Shown: one piece after another, positions 15,301-20,934 of the stretch | How positions within the stretch are numbered: position 1 is the first letter of the stretch | How the letters are laid out: every line of letters starts with the position of its first letter | Assembly: GCA_028289725.1 (NCBI GenBank) | Contig: JANQOH010000113.1 | Coordinates: 1 to 20,934, forward strand | Direction of reading: 5' to 3' | Source: Alphaproteobacteria bacterium | Lineage (GTDB): Bacteria; Pseudomonadota; Alphaproteobacteria; UBA7887 | DNA: 20,934 nt | Program-made: the position numbers and the translations under genes | The notes under the pieces: model-generated | Seen by the model: the letters and a program-made list of their open reading frames with translations, nothing else | What the model was told of the DNA's origin: nothing | Databases searched by the model: none

Positions 15301-16386
15301 GGTCGCCTCATTCGGGCCAGCCTCGCCGGTGTCCGCGCCCGCCTCTTCATCGGTCGACTCGTCTTCGGCGAACGTCGCCAGCGCCTGGTTGAGGTCGATC
15401 CGGTTGGCATCCAACTTCAAATCGAATCGCCGAGGCGCGACCAAGGTGGTGGCCAATTTGCCCGTCGCAACGGTGTCGCCGTACCGGATTTCCAGCTCGC
15501 TCACGTCGAGCGCCGCCGCCGATGCCAATACGCGCCCTGTAACCGCCAGTTTCTGATCCGGCGGCAAACCCACACCGATCGAACGCCCTAGTGCGGTGCT
15601 CATCAGGTCAAACACCGGCGCCGCCTGGTCGCCGCTCACATTGAACTTGCCGTCCGTCGTCACACCATCGGCGGCGAACCGTACGCCACCCTGGAAAGTG
15701 ACCGCAGCGCCATCTCCATCAAGGCGCGTTCGGAACGCGATGCGCTGGCCCTCAACGATTTCGCCGACGCTCAGATCGACATCAAGCGGCACGCCGCGCG
15801 CGCGCACTGCACCCGCCGCTCGATACGGGCCGTTCAACGAGTCCGCGGACAGGACCATCTCGATCGCCTCGACGCGTTCCTCGGTGCCCTCTGCCTGGTC
15901 GCGATAGACAACAGCGCCGTTTTCGACCGAAACCCGGTCGAGGCTGATTTCCAGCGCCCCGGCGATCAATTCTTGGAACCCGCCCGACCGGCCGGCGCCA
16001 CCCCTCGCCTGCCAGTTCCCGCCGCCGTCGGCGTAGCGCTCAAGCGCAACGACGGGCGCGACCAAGGCGACACTTTCGATTCGGATCTCGCCGGTCAGGA
16101 TCGGCAGCAGCCCGACGCGCACATCCAAGGATTCCAGCGCCATGAAATCGCGCTCAACCGCGGGATCGGCATCAGCGACGCGAACCTGGTTCGCCGACAA
16201 TGTCGGCACGGGCAACATGGCGAACGCGATCGGCCCGTCGACTGCGATCTGCCGTCCGGTCGCGGATTCTAACCGTTCGACGATCTCAGGCTTGTAGCGA
16301 TTCCAGTCGACGAAACTCGGCCCGACCAACACCGCCGCAACCGCCAGAATGACGATCGCTATCAGGCCATAGATCAGGGGTTTCAA
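12322..16386 (-). CDS. AsmA family envelope protein with Glu-Pro-rich C-terminal tail
   Basis: A 1354-residue AsmA-type protein. Residues 4-24 form an N-terminal inner-membrane anchor (LIYGLIAIVILAVAAVLVG); the AsmA N-domain follows (WNRYKPEI, LESATGRQIAVDGPI), then a long series of beta-strand repeats, and an AsmA-like C-terminal domain (DVNQALDRLAG...GRGAFGDASGGQMRGMALRD). Such proteins are thought to form periplasmic grooves for lipid transport or outer-membrane biogenesis. The last about 145 residues are disordered, rich in Pro, Glu, Ala and Asp, with a run of Glu-Pro pairs (about 1299-1323), and end in a short hydrophobic motif, FDSLLDDLLGN. ATG 16386 directly precedes the anchor. It diverges from the DUF4169 gene and is not in an obvious operon. 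Confidence 0.92.
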   Translation of the reverse strand: MKPLIYGLIAIVILAVAAVLVGPSFVDWNRYKPEIVERLESATGRQIAVDGPIAFAMLPVPTLSANQVRVADADPAVERDFMALESLDVRVGLLPILTGEIRIESVALVAPVVALERYADGGGNWQARGGAGRSGGFQELIAGALEISLDRVSVENGAVVYRDQAEGTEERVEAIEMVLSADSLNGPYRAAGAVRARGVPLDVDLSVGEIVEGQRIAFRTRLDGDGAAVTFQGGVRFAADGVTTDGKFNVSGDQAAPVFDLMSTALGRSIGVGLPPDQKLAVTGRVLASAAALDVSELEIRYGDTVATGKLATTLVAPRRFDLKLDANRIDLNQALATFAEDESTDEEAGADTGEAGPNEATAPFAIPPDMTGDIDLTVDAILYGDQIVRQAIANFDIVGGALNVQRLSAQLPSASDISAFGTIGFDETGPRFAGQIEAASDNLRALLNWLEFDIAHVPADRFRKFSLSAAINGNRSSGQITNIDVSLDTSRLIGGVAYALRARPAFGVNLRVDRFNLDAYARGADRGIVLPGAVPDDDSAPSDDADLWRALAAFLTQFDADFVLQADALTYGGTPIRQLKLDGLLQAGDLTLRDARFADMAGATAEAAGRISGLQDVPSFDGSVKFSTGNLSALERVVPQLRALPPALTGAVAFDTKIEGGADAIALDGTARILEADLSVKGSLNSLDTAPAIDLDATLSNPDLALLLDRLDLIDRDRATAALSAPIALTAALDGDFETLAIEAEATVGDVQVGVTGQIADVVSDAPGLDLSGTASHPNLAHLLNLLLGYDAADAPAQLTEAVSAQAAVTGDMAGFDLDAQIALGGGTLATQGRIEGLPGNARYALVSAIDHPDAQAVFDVIGLANAEAPMNGPLKVAGEFRGDETNLAIPDLEAEIGALSVTGDINLDLAGVRPSLTADLTTGALDIGQFFAAGTAEGDADDAASAPRWSRQTLDLSVLRAFDAAVKMSAESLAIAGYPFEGAELALGLENGTLEIKSLTGRLFDGDASVSGQMTAATVPRARLSVEVDGADVNQALDRLAGSDALSGLISFEGRFSTQGGTERQMILGLQGRGAFGDASGGQMRGMALRDLSDRLEAFDSVEAFRDNTIASFDSGQTRYTDLSGNFAISGGEISTTDTRVVVDGGTIDLVGTLDLASWQVDASASVDLRDHPDAPSIGVRLSGPPDDVVRDLEIAELEQYLVKRGLGVVEPQAEPESAAAPDTVSDAPPGSADIEALAADQPRIPDAPLPAPEPSPEPAEPTTANGPEPEASDDPVPDAAADPLPEPAPELQPDAAPEPEPEPEPEPEPEPEPEPEPDPEPVPDTTPETEPEPAADEPDAFDSLLDDLLGN
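12419..12490. repeat. coding hexanucleotide repeats (Glu-Pro pairs)
   Basis: About eleven tandem copies of a GGCTCT-like hexamer (variants GGCTCA, GGTTCC, GGCTCG) on the plus strand, encoding Glu-Pro pairs on the minus strand. The unit length is a multiple of three, so gain or loss of copies keeps the reading frame. Confidence 0.85.
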
Positions 16387-16485
16387 CCTGGAGTCCTTGC
16401 CGTTGCTCTCGGCCTATCGGTCAACGCGCTCTCCCGCACGCTTGCGCGCTTTAGAAATGCGGCTAATCTACAGGATGCCAAACGG

Positions 16486-16502
16486 TTGACACAAAGTGTT
16501 AA
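16486..16502. promoter_or_regulatory. TTGACAC-AAA-GTGTTAA imperfect palindrome upstream of DUF4169
   Basis: A near-perfect inverted repeat (6 of 7 pairs) in the 184-bp divergent gap between AsmA and DUF4169, 68 bp before the DUF4169 ATG. The left arm contains a TTGACA that could be a -35 box, but no -10 box follows at 17 bp. It may be an operator. Confidence 0.3.
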
Positions 16503-16570
16503 TTGGCCAAGTGGCGGTGTCGGTGTAAAGATCCGATTAACGCCAAACGAGATTTTGCAGGGCCGTCCAA

Positions 16571-16771
16571 ATGGGTGACGTCGTTAACCTCAACGCTTAT
16601 CGCAAGAAGCGCGCGCGCGAAGCGCTCAAGAAAAAGGCGTCGGAAAACCGAGCGCGGCATGGCCGCGATCGCGGTGAAAAACGACTGAACCAGGTCGAGC
16701 AAGAGCGCGCGACCGCACAACTCGACGGCAAGAAACGCGACCGCGACGCACCCGGCGGTTCCGACGACTAG
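16571..16771 (+). CDS. DUF4169 family small basic protein
   Basis: A 66-residue, highly charged protein starting MGDVVNLNAYRKKRAREALK, the hallmark of the DUF4169 family of alphaproteobacteria (VNLN..RK.R.R followed by a basic helix with N-R-x-x-H/HG). The central RARHGRDRGEKR fits the family's conserved region; the tail is acidic and probably disordered. The function is not known. ATG 16571 has CAGGG about 10 nt upstream. The family is often found next to the RHH_4 protein gene; here they are 7.4 kb apart. Confidence 0.85.
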   Translation: MGDVVNLNAYRKKRAREALKKKASENRARHGRDRGEKRLNQVEQERATAQLDGKKRDRDAPGGSDD

Positions 16772-16952
16772 CACACACGCCGCGCACAATGCGGTCTGCC
16801 GCAAGACGGCGGTCGGCGACGATTTTTCTCGAACGATCGCGTAACCGATCCCGGCGCGCCATCATCCAATCGCCGTTGCTGGGGTTGATCATGCGGACCG
16901 AAAGTCCCAGTTGCGGCATCGCCGCGACAGTTTTGGGTGGAAAGGAGCCTCC

Positions 16953-18611
16953 GTGAAAGCATCTGATTTGTTCGTGCGCTGCCTGGAAGCCGAAGGCGTG
17001 CGCCATATCTTCGGCGTGCCAGGCGAAGAGAACGCCGATTTGATGATCTCGCTGGAAGACAGTGAGATCGAATTCGTTCTGTGCCGACACGAACAATCGG
17101 CGGCCTTCATTGCCGATACCTACGGCCGGTTGACCGGCCAGGCGGGCGTCTGTCTGGGCACCTTGGGGCCGGGCGCGACCAATTTGGTGACCGGCGTCGC
17201 GGACGCGAATATGGACCGGTCGCCGGTGGTGGTGATCACGGGCCAAGCGGGCACGGACCGCATGCACAAGGAAAGCCACCAGCATATGGATGTGGTGGCG
17301 ATGTTCCGCCCGATCACGAAATGGGCGCAAACTGTGCAGCACACGTCGACGATCCCCGAAATCGTGCGCAAGGCGTTCAAGACCGCGGAGGCCGAAAAGC
17401 CGGGCGCGGTCTTGATCGAACTGCCGGAAGACATCGCCGCAAGCGACGCACAGGGCGTGCCCTTGCCGGTCAACAAGACGCGCCGCGCCGCCGCCGACCA
17501 TAAGGTGGTGGCGCAGGTGGTCGAGGCTTTGCGCGCGGCCCGCAATCCGATTGTTCTCGCCGGCAACGGCGCGGTGCGCAAACGCGCCTCGCGTCAGCTC
17601 CAACGTTTCGCCGAACTGACCGGGATTGGGGTGGTCAACACCTTCATGGGCAAAGGCGCGGTGCCCCGAAGCGACCCGCATTGCCTGTTCACCATCGGCC
17701 TGCAAGGCGGCGACTATGTAAACGCTGCGATTGACGAAGCCGATTTGGTCATCACGGTCGGCTATGACTTGGTTGAATACGGCCCGTCCTATTGGAATCG
17801 CGGCACGCCCAAACCCGTCATTCACATCGACTTCACGCCCGCCGAGATCGATCAGGCTTACCCCGTGGCCGTCGAGGTGGTGGCCGACATCGCCGATGCC
17901 CTCTGGCAAATCAACGAAACGCTCGAACGCGATCATGCCGCCGCTTTGCCGCTCCTCGATATTGGCGAGCGCGCCAAGCTGCGCGCCATGATCGCCGACG
18001 ACCTGGCGGCGGAGGCGGCGGATCCGGGATTTCCCGTGAAACCGCAGCGCATCCTGAGTGATGTGCGCAGCGGCATGGGTCCGGCCGACATCGTGCTGTC
18101 CGACGTCGGCGCGCACAAAATGTGGGTCGCGCGCTACTACCAGTGCGACGAACCGAACACATGCTTGATCTCGAACGGTTTCTGTTCGATGGGCTTCGCA
18201 TTGCCCGGCGCGATCGGCGCCAAACTCGCCATGCCCGACGCCAATGTGCTGGCGGTATGCGGCGATGCGGGCTTTCTCATGAACGTGCAGGATCTAGAGA
18301 CCGCCGCGCGCCTCAACCTCAACATCGTCGTCATGGTGTGGGTGGACGGCGAATACGGCCTGATCAAATGGAAGCAGCAGAACCATTTCGACGGCCGGCA
18401 TTCGGACTTGTCGTTCACCAACCCGGATTTCGACACCTTGGCGAAAGCCTTCGGCATCTGGGGCCGCACCATCGACGGCCCGGGTCAAATCGAGGGCTCG
18501 CTCGCCGACGCCTTCGCGCAGCCGGGCCCCGCCCTGCTCGCGGTGCCGGTCGATTACGGCGAGAACACAAAGCTCACCCAACGCCTCGGCAACTTGGTCG
18601 TGCCGATCTGA
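16953..18611 (+). CDS. thiamine-diphosphate enzyme, acetolactate synthase (catabolic AlsS-like)
   Basis: A 552-residue ThDP enzyme of the acetohydroxyacid synthase group, which condenses two pyruvates to acetolactate. The N-domain has the catalytic Glu47 (CRHEQSAAFIAD), GTLGPGATNLVTGVADA (69-85) and HQHMDVVAMFRPITKWA (109-125). The C-domain has GFCSMGFALPGAIGAK and the cofactor motif GDAGF (437-441) with Asp438 and Asp465, 27 residues apart; an Asp at the second metal position, as in Klebsiella catabolic acetolactate synthase, replaces the usual Asn. No small regulatory subunit gene follows. Start GTG 16953 has a strong AAAGGAG 5 nt upstream; the frame is open to 16911 but the extension is not similar. 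It converges with the small gene at 18629. The substrate could differ from pyruvate. Confidence 0.88.
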   Translation: MKASDLFVRCLEAEGVRHIFGVPGEENADLMISLEDSEIEFVLCRHEQSAAFIADTYGRLTGQAGVCLGTLGPGATNLVTGVADANMDRSPVVVITGQAGTDRMHKESHQHMDVVAMFRPITKWAQTVQHTSTIPEIVRKAFKTAEAEKPGAVLIELPEDIAASDAQGVPLPVNKTRRAAADHKVVAQVVEALRAARNPIVLAGNGAVRKRASRQLQRFAELTGIGVVNTFMGKGAVPRSDPHCLFTIGLQGGDYVNAAIDEADLVITVGYDLVEYGPSYWNRGTPKPVIHIDFTPAEIDQAYPVAVEVVADIADALWQINETLERDHAAALPLLDIGERAKLRAMIADDLAAEAADPGFPVKPQRILSDVRSGMGPADIVLSDVGAHKMWVARYYQCDEPNTCLISNGFCSMGFALPGAIGAKLAMPDANVLAVCGDAGFLMNVQDLETAARLNLNIVVMVWVDGEYGLIKWKQQNHFDGRHSDLSFTNPDFDTLAKAFGIWGRTIDGPGQIEGSLADAFAQPGPALLAVPVDYGENTKLTQRLGNLVVPI

Positions 18612-18628
18612 TCAGGTCGTCAAACTGT

Positions 18629-18973
18629 CTATTTGTTGTCCGCCAACTGCGCCTTGGTCGATTGGATCACCGGCCAGAAATCGTAGCCGAGATACACCTC
18701 GCTCTTGAAAGTTGTATAGCTACTGGATTCGAGCGCGCGATTGACTTCGCGTACTTTGGCCGGCGGGACTTTGAGGGTGACGACATGGCCGAAGCTCATC
18801 AACTGATACCAGCTCACGACCTCGACGCCTTCGGGCGGGAATTTCTCGAAGAAGCCGTTCTTGCGCAAATTCACGCCCATTTCATCGAGCGTCAATTGCT
18901 GCGTGTGTTTCAGAAAGATCGTCACCTGGACGGCATCGCTGTCCGGTGCGATGGTCGAAGGGTCTTGCGGCAC
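18629..18973 (-). CDS. conserved hypothetical protein coupled to the GlcD-type gene
   Basis: A 114-residue cytoplasmic protein of a family I cannot name. Visible conserved-looking stretches are VQVTIFLKHTQQLTLDEM, FFEKFPPEGVEVVSWYQLM and VVTLKVPPAKVREVNRALE, giving an alternating beta-alpha pattern like a small ferredoxin-fold (dimeric barrel) protein. It has no cysteines and no membrane segment. GTG 18973 is preceded by AGGAG, which overlaps the TAG stop of the flavoprotein gene upstream, so it is translated by coupling to that gene. It may be a stability or substrate-handling partner of that dehydrogenase (inference). It could equally be an independent housekeeping gene. Confidence 0.78.
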   Translation of the reverse strand: MPQDPSTIAPDSDAVQVTIFLKHTQQLTLDEMGVNLRKNGFFEKFPPEGVEVVSWYQLMSFGHVVTLKVPPAKVREVNRALESSSYTTFKSEVYLGYDFWPVIQSTKAQLADNK

Positions 18974-18984
18974 GTCGTGGTCTC

Positions 18985-20391
18985 CTAAAGTCGGATAATT
19001 TTGCCCGGATTCATAATGTTGTCCGGATCCAGTGCCTGCTTGATCGAGCGCATGATCGACACGCCTTCGCCAAGCTCCGCGTTGAGATAGTCGATCTTGC
19101 CATAGCCGATACCGTGCTCACCGGTGCAGGTGCCGCCCATGGCGAGCGCGCGTGCGACCAGCCGGTCGTGCAGCGCCGACGCTTCGTCGACCTCCGCCTG
19201 ATTTTCGGGATCGACCATGTAGCTGACATGGAAATTGCCGTCGCCGACATGGCCGACGATGGGCGCGACGATCGCGCTTTGTTCGTTATCCTGCCGCGTT
19301 TCAACCACGCATTCGGCGAGCTTGGAGATCGGCACGCAGACATCGGTCGCCATCGCCTTCTTGCCCGGACACAGTGCAATCATGGCGTACAAAGCGTCGT
19401 GGCGCGCCTGCCACAGTTTGTTGCGGTCCTCGGGCCGCGTTGCCCACTGGAAATCGCCGCCGCCGAATTCCGCAGCGATCGCTTGCGCCGCCTCGGCCTG
19501 TTCGCGGGCATAAGAATCACTGCCATGAAACTCGTAGAACAAGGTGTAGGCGACGGGCAGATCGGTCTTGGAAAACTCGTTCAGACCCTTGATCGCCATA
19601 TCGTCGACAAACTCGATGCGCGCCACCGGAATGCCCGACTGGATCGTCAGGATCACCGCATTCACGGCATCCTCGACCGACGGGAACGCGCACACGGCGG
19701 CGGTCATCGCCTCTGGAATGCCGAACAGGCGCACGGTCACCTCGGTGATCACGCCGAGCGTGCCCTCGGAACCGACGAACAAGCGCGTCAGATCATAGCC
19801 GGCGGCGGATTTCCGGCTACGCCGCGAGGTACGGACAATCCGGCCGTCCGCAAGAACGACGGTCAGCGCGAGCACGCATTCACGCATGGTGCCGTAGCGC
19901 ACCGCGTTGGTGCCGCTGGCGCGCGTCGCCGCCATGCCGCCAATCGAGGCGTCGGCGCCGGGATCGACCGGGAAAAACAGGCCGGTGTCGCGCAGATACT
20001 CGTTCAGCGCCTTTCGGGTGACGCCCGCCTGCACCGTGCAGTCGAGATCTTCCGGATTGACCTCCACCACCTCGGTCATGCGGCTCACATCGATCGAGAC
20101 ACCACCCTGAAGCGCCGCAACGTGACCTTCGAGCGACGTTCCGGTGCCGTAAGGAATAACCGGCACTTTGTATTTGGCGCACGCCTTGACGATTTCGCTG
20201 ACTTCCTCGGTCGACTCGGCGAACGCAACCGCGTCTGGGCTGACCGGCTGATGGAAGGACTCGTCCTTGCCATGTTGCTCGCGCACCGCGGCGGAGGTGG
20301 TCAGCCGATCGCCGAGCAGCGCGCGCAGCTCGTCGAGCAACGGGCATCCCGGGTCCAACCGGCTTGGCGTGATCGCGGGTTGCGTGGCCAT
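18985..20391 (-). CDS. FAD-linked oxidase, GlcD / D-lactate dehydrogenase type
   Basis: A 468-residue flavoprotein of the vanillyl-alcohol-oxidase/PCMH family that oxidises a 2-hydroxy acid (D-lactate, glycolate or D-2-hydroxyglutarate) and passes electrons to the quinone pool or a cytochrome. The FAD-binding segment is VIPYGTGTSLEGH (residues 78-90) with DPGADASIGGMAATRASGTN. The C-terminal half has HVGDGNFH (381-388) and CTGEHGIGYGK (422-432), both family signatures. No iron-sulfur extension is present. Start ATG 20391 was chosen over the ATG at 20439 because GGGAG precedes it at a usable distance and the N-terminal 16 residues do not look conserved. It diverges from the thioesterase gene and is followed by a coupled small gene. 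Confidence 0.92.
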   Translation of the reverse strand: MATQPAITPSRLDPGCPLLDELRALLGDRLTTSAAVREQHGKDESFHQPVSPDAVAFAESTEEVSEIVKACAKYKVPVIPYGTGTSLEGHVAALQGGVSIDVSRMTEVVEVNPEDLDCTVQAGVTRKALNEYLRDTGLFFPVDPGADASIGGMAATRASGTNAVRYGTMRECVLALTVVLADGRIVRTSRRSRKSAAGYDLTRLFVGSEGTLGVITEVTVRLFGIPEAMTAAVCAFPSVEDAVNAVILTIQSGIPVARIEFVDDMAIKGLNEFSKTDLPVAYTLFYEFHGSDSYAREQAEAAQAIAAEFGGGDFQWATRPEDRNKLWQARHDALYAMIALCPGKKAMATDVCVPISKLAECVVETRQDNEQSAIVAPIVGHVGDGNFHVSYMVDPENQAEVDEASALHDRLVARALAMGGTCTGEHGIGYGKIDYLNAELGEGVSIMRSIKQALDPDNIMNPGKIIRL

Positions 20392-20532
20392 GGCGTTCGA
20401 ATCTCCCGTGACATCTGGTTCTAAGCGCCGTCTTATCATTCCGGCCGGGAAAGGTTAAGCCAGCCCGCCCTAGCAGAAACGCATGGCTGTCGACTAGGAT
20501 GCGCGTCCCGCAAACCTGGGATCGATCAACCG

Positions 20533-20934
20533 ATGGACCAAGACGCTGCCCCCGCCGCACCGCTGGTGCTCCACCGCGAGCCCGTGCGCGCCGAATGGCT
20601 GGACTATAACGAGCATATGAACGTCGCTTACTACGTGCTGGCGTTCGACCACGCGACCGACGCCATGTGCGACCATATCGGCATCGGCCACGACTATATG
20701 CGCGAGACCGGCGGCTCGATCTTCATCCTCGAAAGCCACGTCAGCTATCTGCAGGAGGTCGTGCGCGACGATCCGCTTCGTTTCGCCACCCACGTGTTCG
20801 ATTTCGACGAAAAGCGCATTCATTTCGCCCACGAGATGTTTCACGACGAGAAAGGCTACTTGGCGGCGACCAACGAGCTGATGATGCTCCATGTCGATTT
20901 GAACACGCGGCGCACGGCGCCGATGCCAGCCACA
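20533..20934 (+). CDS. hotdog-fold thioesterase, carnitine dehydrogenase-associated type (cut by window edge)
   Basis: 134 codons are visible with no stop. The sequence PVRAEWLDYNEHMNVAYYVL (about residues 17-36) is the 4HBT hotdog signature, with an Asp-Tyr-Asn-x-His-Met core as in thioesterases that accompany or are fused to L-carnitine dehydrogenase and other acyl-CoA hydrolases. FILESHVSYLQEV and HEMFHDEKGYLAATNELMMLHVD follow the usual pattern. ATG 20533 follows a weak GGGA (about 13 nt upstream). The C-terminus and any fused domain lie outside the window. It diverges from the GlcD-type gene with 141 bp between them. The substrate is unknown. Confidence 0.82.
   Translation, partial: MDQDAAPAAPLVLHREPVRAEWLDYNEHMNVAYYVLAFDHATDAMCDHIGIGHDYMRETGGSIFILESHVSYLQEVVRDDPLRFATHVFDFDEKRIHFAHEMFHDEKGYLAATNELMMLHVDLNTRRTAPMPAT

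Noticed and set aside
16626..18116. 496-codon minus-strand frame
   Set aside because: It runs antisense to the thiamine-diphosphate enzyme, with a His/Arg/Gly-rich composition typical of shadow frames in GC-rich DNA.
18946..20424. 492-codon plus-strand frame
   Set aside because: It is antisense to the GlcD-type gene and its small partner, both of which have conserved motifs and ribosome-binding sites.
20392..20439. 16-residue N-terminal extension of the GlcD-type protein
   Set aside because: The upstream ATG has no usable ribosome-binding site and the added residues look unconserved; ATG 20391 has GGGAG upstream.

Overview
The window looks like chromosomal DNA of an alphaproteobacterium, probably Rhodospirillales-like. 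Three things point there. The tmRNA is the circularly permuted two-piece type. The SspB is the alphaproteobacterial form with a C-terminal ClpX-binding motif. Two small families common in this class are present: DUF4169 and an RHH_4-type ribbon-helix-helix protein. Most genes are GC-rich; the stretch around 4300-5790 is visibly poorer in GC. No transposase, integrase, tRNA, rRNA or CRISPR array was seen.

Layout. At the left edge, two minus-strand subunits of an opine/hydroxyproline-oxidase-like flavoprotein (1-1569, the large one cut by the edge) diverge from an ornithine-cyclodeaminase-family gene (1812-2870), suggesting amino-acid or opine catabolism. Next come a possible 53-codon gene (2939-3100, minus) and thyX (3271-4284, minus). 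A low-GC segment follows: four spaced near-copies of a 13-bp element (4654-4731), then a single-chain regulator (4752-5789) made of a winged helix, a GHKL ATPase and a STAS-like domain. The housekeeping block is permuted ssrA (about 5939-6250), sspB, class I fumarase, a TfoX-N protein and an RHH protein (to 9146), so tmRNA sits directly upstream of the adaptor for its own tag.

The region 9324-12042 is a compact accessory unit. A TetR repressor gene (minus) faces a Tat-exported isochorismatase-family hydrolase and a secreted YHS-like protein, ending in a strong intrinsic terminator. The roughly 710-bp divergent region holds three copies of one operator-like sequence placed at both promoters, a separate palindrome, and two very small ORFs with good ribosome-binding sites.

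The right part carries a 1354-residue AsmA-family envelope protein with a Glu-Pro repeat tail (minus), a DUF4169 gene, a thiamine-diphosphate enzyme of the catabolic acetolactate synthase type, a minus-strand pair of a GlcD/D-lactate-dehydrogenase-type flavoprotein and a translationally coupled 114-residue protein of unknown function, and the start of a hotdog-fold thioesterase cut by the right edge.

The best candidates for something undescribed are the spaced-repeat array with the fused HTH-GHKL-STAS regulator, and the TetR-controlled pair of exported proteins with its unusual leader.
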